Under the pieces are notes generated by a model. It did no database searches and was not told where the DNA came from. It was given only the letters and a program-made list of their open reading frames with translations. This document shows positions 6,158-6,642 of a stretch of DNA of 6,642 nucleotides, piece by piece (the stretch's first letter is position 1; every line of letters begins with the position of its first letter). Origin of the DNA: Mycobacterium sp. (GTDB taxonomy: Bacteria > Actinomycetota > Actinomycetes > Mycobacteriales > Mycobacteriaceae). Both the position numbers and the translations under genes were made by a program. Location of the stretch: the NCBI GenBank assembly GCA_019246375.1, contig JAFAQO010000271.1, forward strand, positions 1 through 6,642, read 5' to 3'.

Positions 6158-6574
6158 TTAGGCGGCCGAACGCGGACCCATCTGAGCCGGTGGCAAGTGA
6201 AAGATTGCCGCGGTGGTGGGCACCGTGTCGCCTTCGCGCCGGGCGAGCAGCTCGGCGTTCTCGGGTAACTGCCGAGAGTTGATTTCACCGGCAGCGATCT
6301 GACGCAAGATGTCGCGGGCTCGAACAAGCTGTTCCCGCTTGCGGTACTGGCCACCGGGCAGTTTGACCCCTGCCCACACTCCGTATTCCTCGCGGTGCTC
6401 GACGGCATGGCGGGCGCACAGCCGCTGCTGCGCCAGCGGGCACCGGCGTAGACACAAAATCCGCGCTTCGGTGGCCGACTGTTCGTAAGCGCGCGCCTTG
6501 GCGGCACCATCGCCGTCGTCGTCATCGGGGTAGCCGAACCAAAGTTCTGGGTTGAGCGAGCAGGGGTATCCCAT
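6158..6574 (-). CDS. whiB5: WhiB5, iron-sulfur WhiB-family transcriptional regulator
   Basis: The 138-residue protein matches my memory of M. tuberculosis WhiB5 (Rv0022c, 139 residues) along its length. It begins MGYPCSLNPELWFGYP, followed by an acidic DDDDGDG turn. Four cysteines (5, 41, 45, 53) are the expected cluster ligands. The WhiB turn motif GVWAG is at 65-69, followed by the basic segment KLPGGQYRKREQL (71-83), a likely DNA-contact region. A C-terminal extension ends PPAQMGPRSAA. Members bind a 4Fe-4S cluster and regulate transcription, often with the primary sigma factor; M. tuberculosis WhiB5 is linked to virulence and reactivation. The cysteine spacing (x3 and x7 between the last three) differs from the usual x2 and x5. 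The start ATG 6572-6574 has GAGGAG (6583-6588) 8 bases upstream. It is 88 bases upstream of the dehydrogenase start on the same strand. Confidence 0.95.
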   Translation of the reverse strand: MGYPCSLNPELWFGYPDDDDGDGAAKARAYEQSATEARILCLRRCPLAQQRLCARHAVEHREEYGVWAGVKLPGGQYRKREQLVRARDILRQIAAGEINSRQLPENAELLARREGDTVPTTAAIFHLPPAQMGPRSAA

Positions 6575-6602
6575 GTGTCCGTCTCCTCGTAGGTTGAAAC
6601 GT

Positions 6603-6638
6603 ATGCGAAAGCATATACAAACAGCTATCCTGGGGCAA
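6603..6638 (-). promoter_or_regulatory. Predicted SigA-type promoter of whiB5
   Basis: On the minus strand TTGCCC (6633-6638) and TATGCT (6610-6615) are separated by exactly 17 bases and match the primary-sigma consensus at 4 of 6 positions each. The expected start is near 6603, giving a leader of roughly 29 bases with the GAGGAG ribosome site inside it. The -10 hexamer sits within an inverted repeat TATGC-GAAA-GCATA (6602-6615), which could be an operator. The region is noticeably AT-richer than its surroundings. Confidence 0.55.
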
Positions 6639-6642
6639 GAGA

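Overview
The window is chromosomal DNA from a slow-growing Mycobacterium. High GC, proteins nearly identical to my memory of M. tuberculosis RodA, PstP, FhaB, FhaA and WhiB5, and the matching gene order all support this. I cannot name the species. The order corresponds to the Rv0017c-Rv0022c region of M. tuberculosis. No phage, insertion sequence, CRISPR array or defence-type system is visible, and I do not see an undescribed system; most of the window is core genome.

Layout: bases 1-3791 are a minus-strand cell-envelope and division operon read fhaA > fhaB > pstP > rodA, with rodA running off the left edge. In other mycobacteria it continues into pbpA, pknA and pknB. FhaA and FhaB are FHA-domain proteins that bind phosphothreonine. 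PstP is the membrane PP2C phosphatase that opposes the PknA/PknB kinases, and RodA is a peptidoglycan glycosyltransferase. The operon therefore joins Ser/Thr phosphorylation to wall synthesis. The fhaB/pstP and pstP/rodA junctions overlap by 4 bases each, which implies translational coupling. FhaA has a Tyr/Gly/Gln-rich linker with a tandem hexapeptide array.

A roughly 260-base divergent gap separates fhaA from a plus-strand tRNA-Leu(CAG). After the tRNA, transcription converges with a minus-strand group: a small YjdJ-type GNAT acetyltransferase, a FadE-type acyl-CoA dehydrogenase, and whiB5 with its own promoter near the right edge. The dehydrogenase is split by a single frameshift near base 5795, which looks like loss of one GC dinucleotide. 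It has no other damage, so it is either a very recent pseudogene or an assembly/sequencing error.

As I recall, M. tuberculosis carries one different gene (Rv0021c, a nitronate monooxygenase-like protein) between tRNA-Leu and whiB5. The acetyltransferase/dehydrogenase pair would then be the lineage-variable part of an otherwise conserved locus. The most useful items to check are the dehydrogenase frameshift, the gene replacement beside the tRNA, the unusual WhiB5 cysteine spacing, and the whiB5 promoter, which contains a small inverted repeat.
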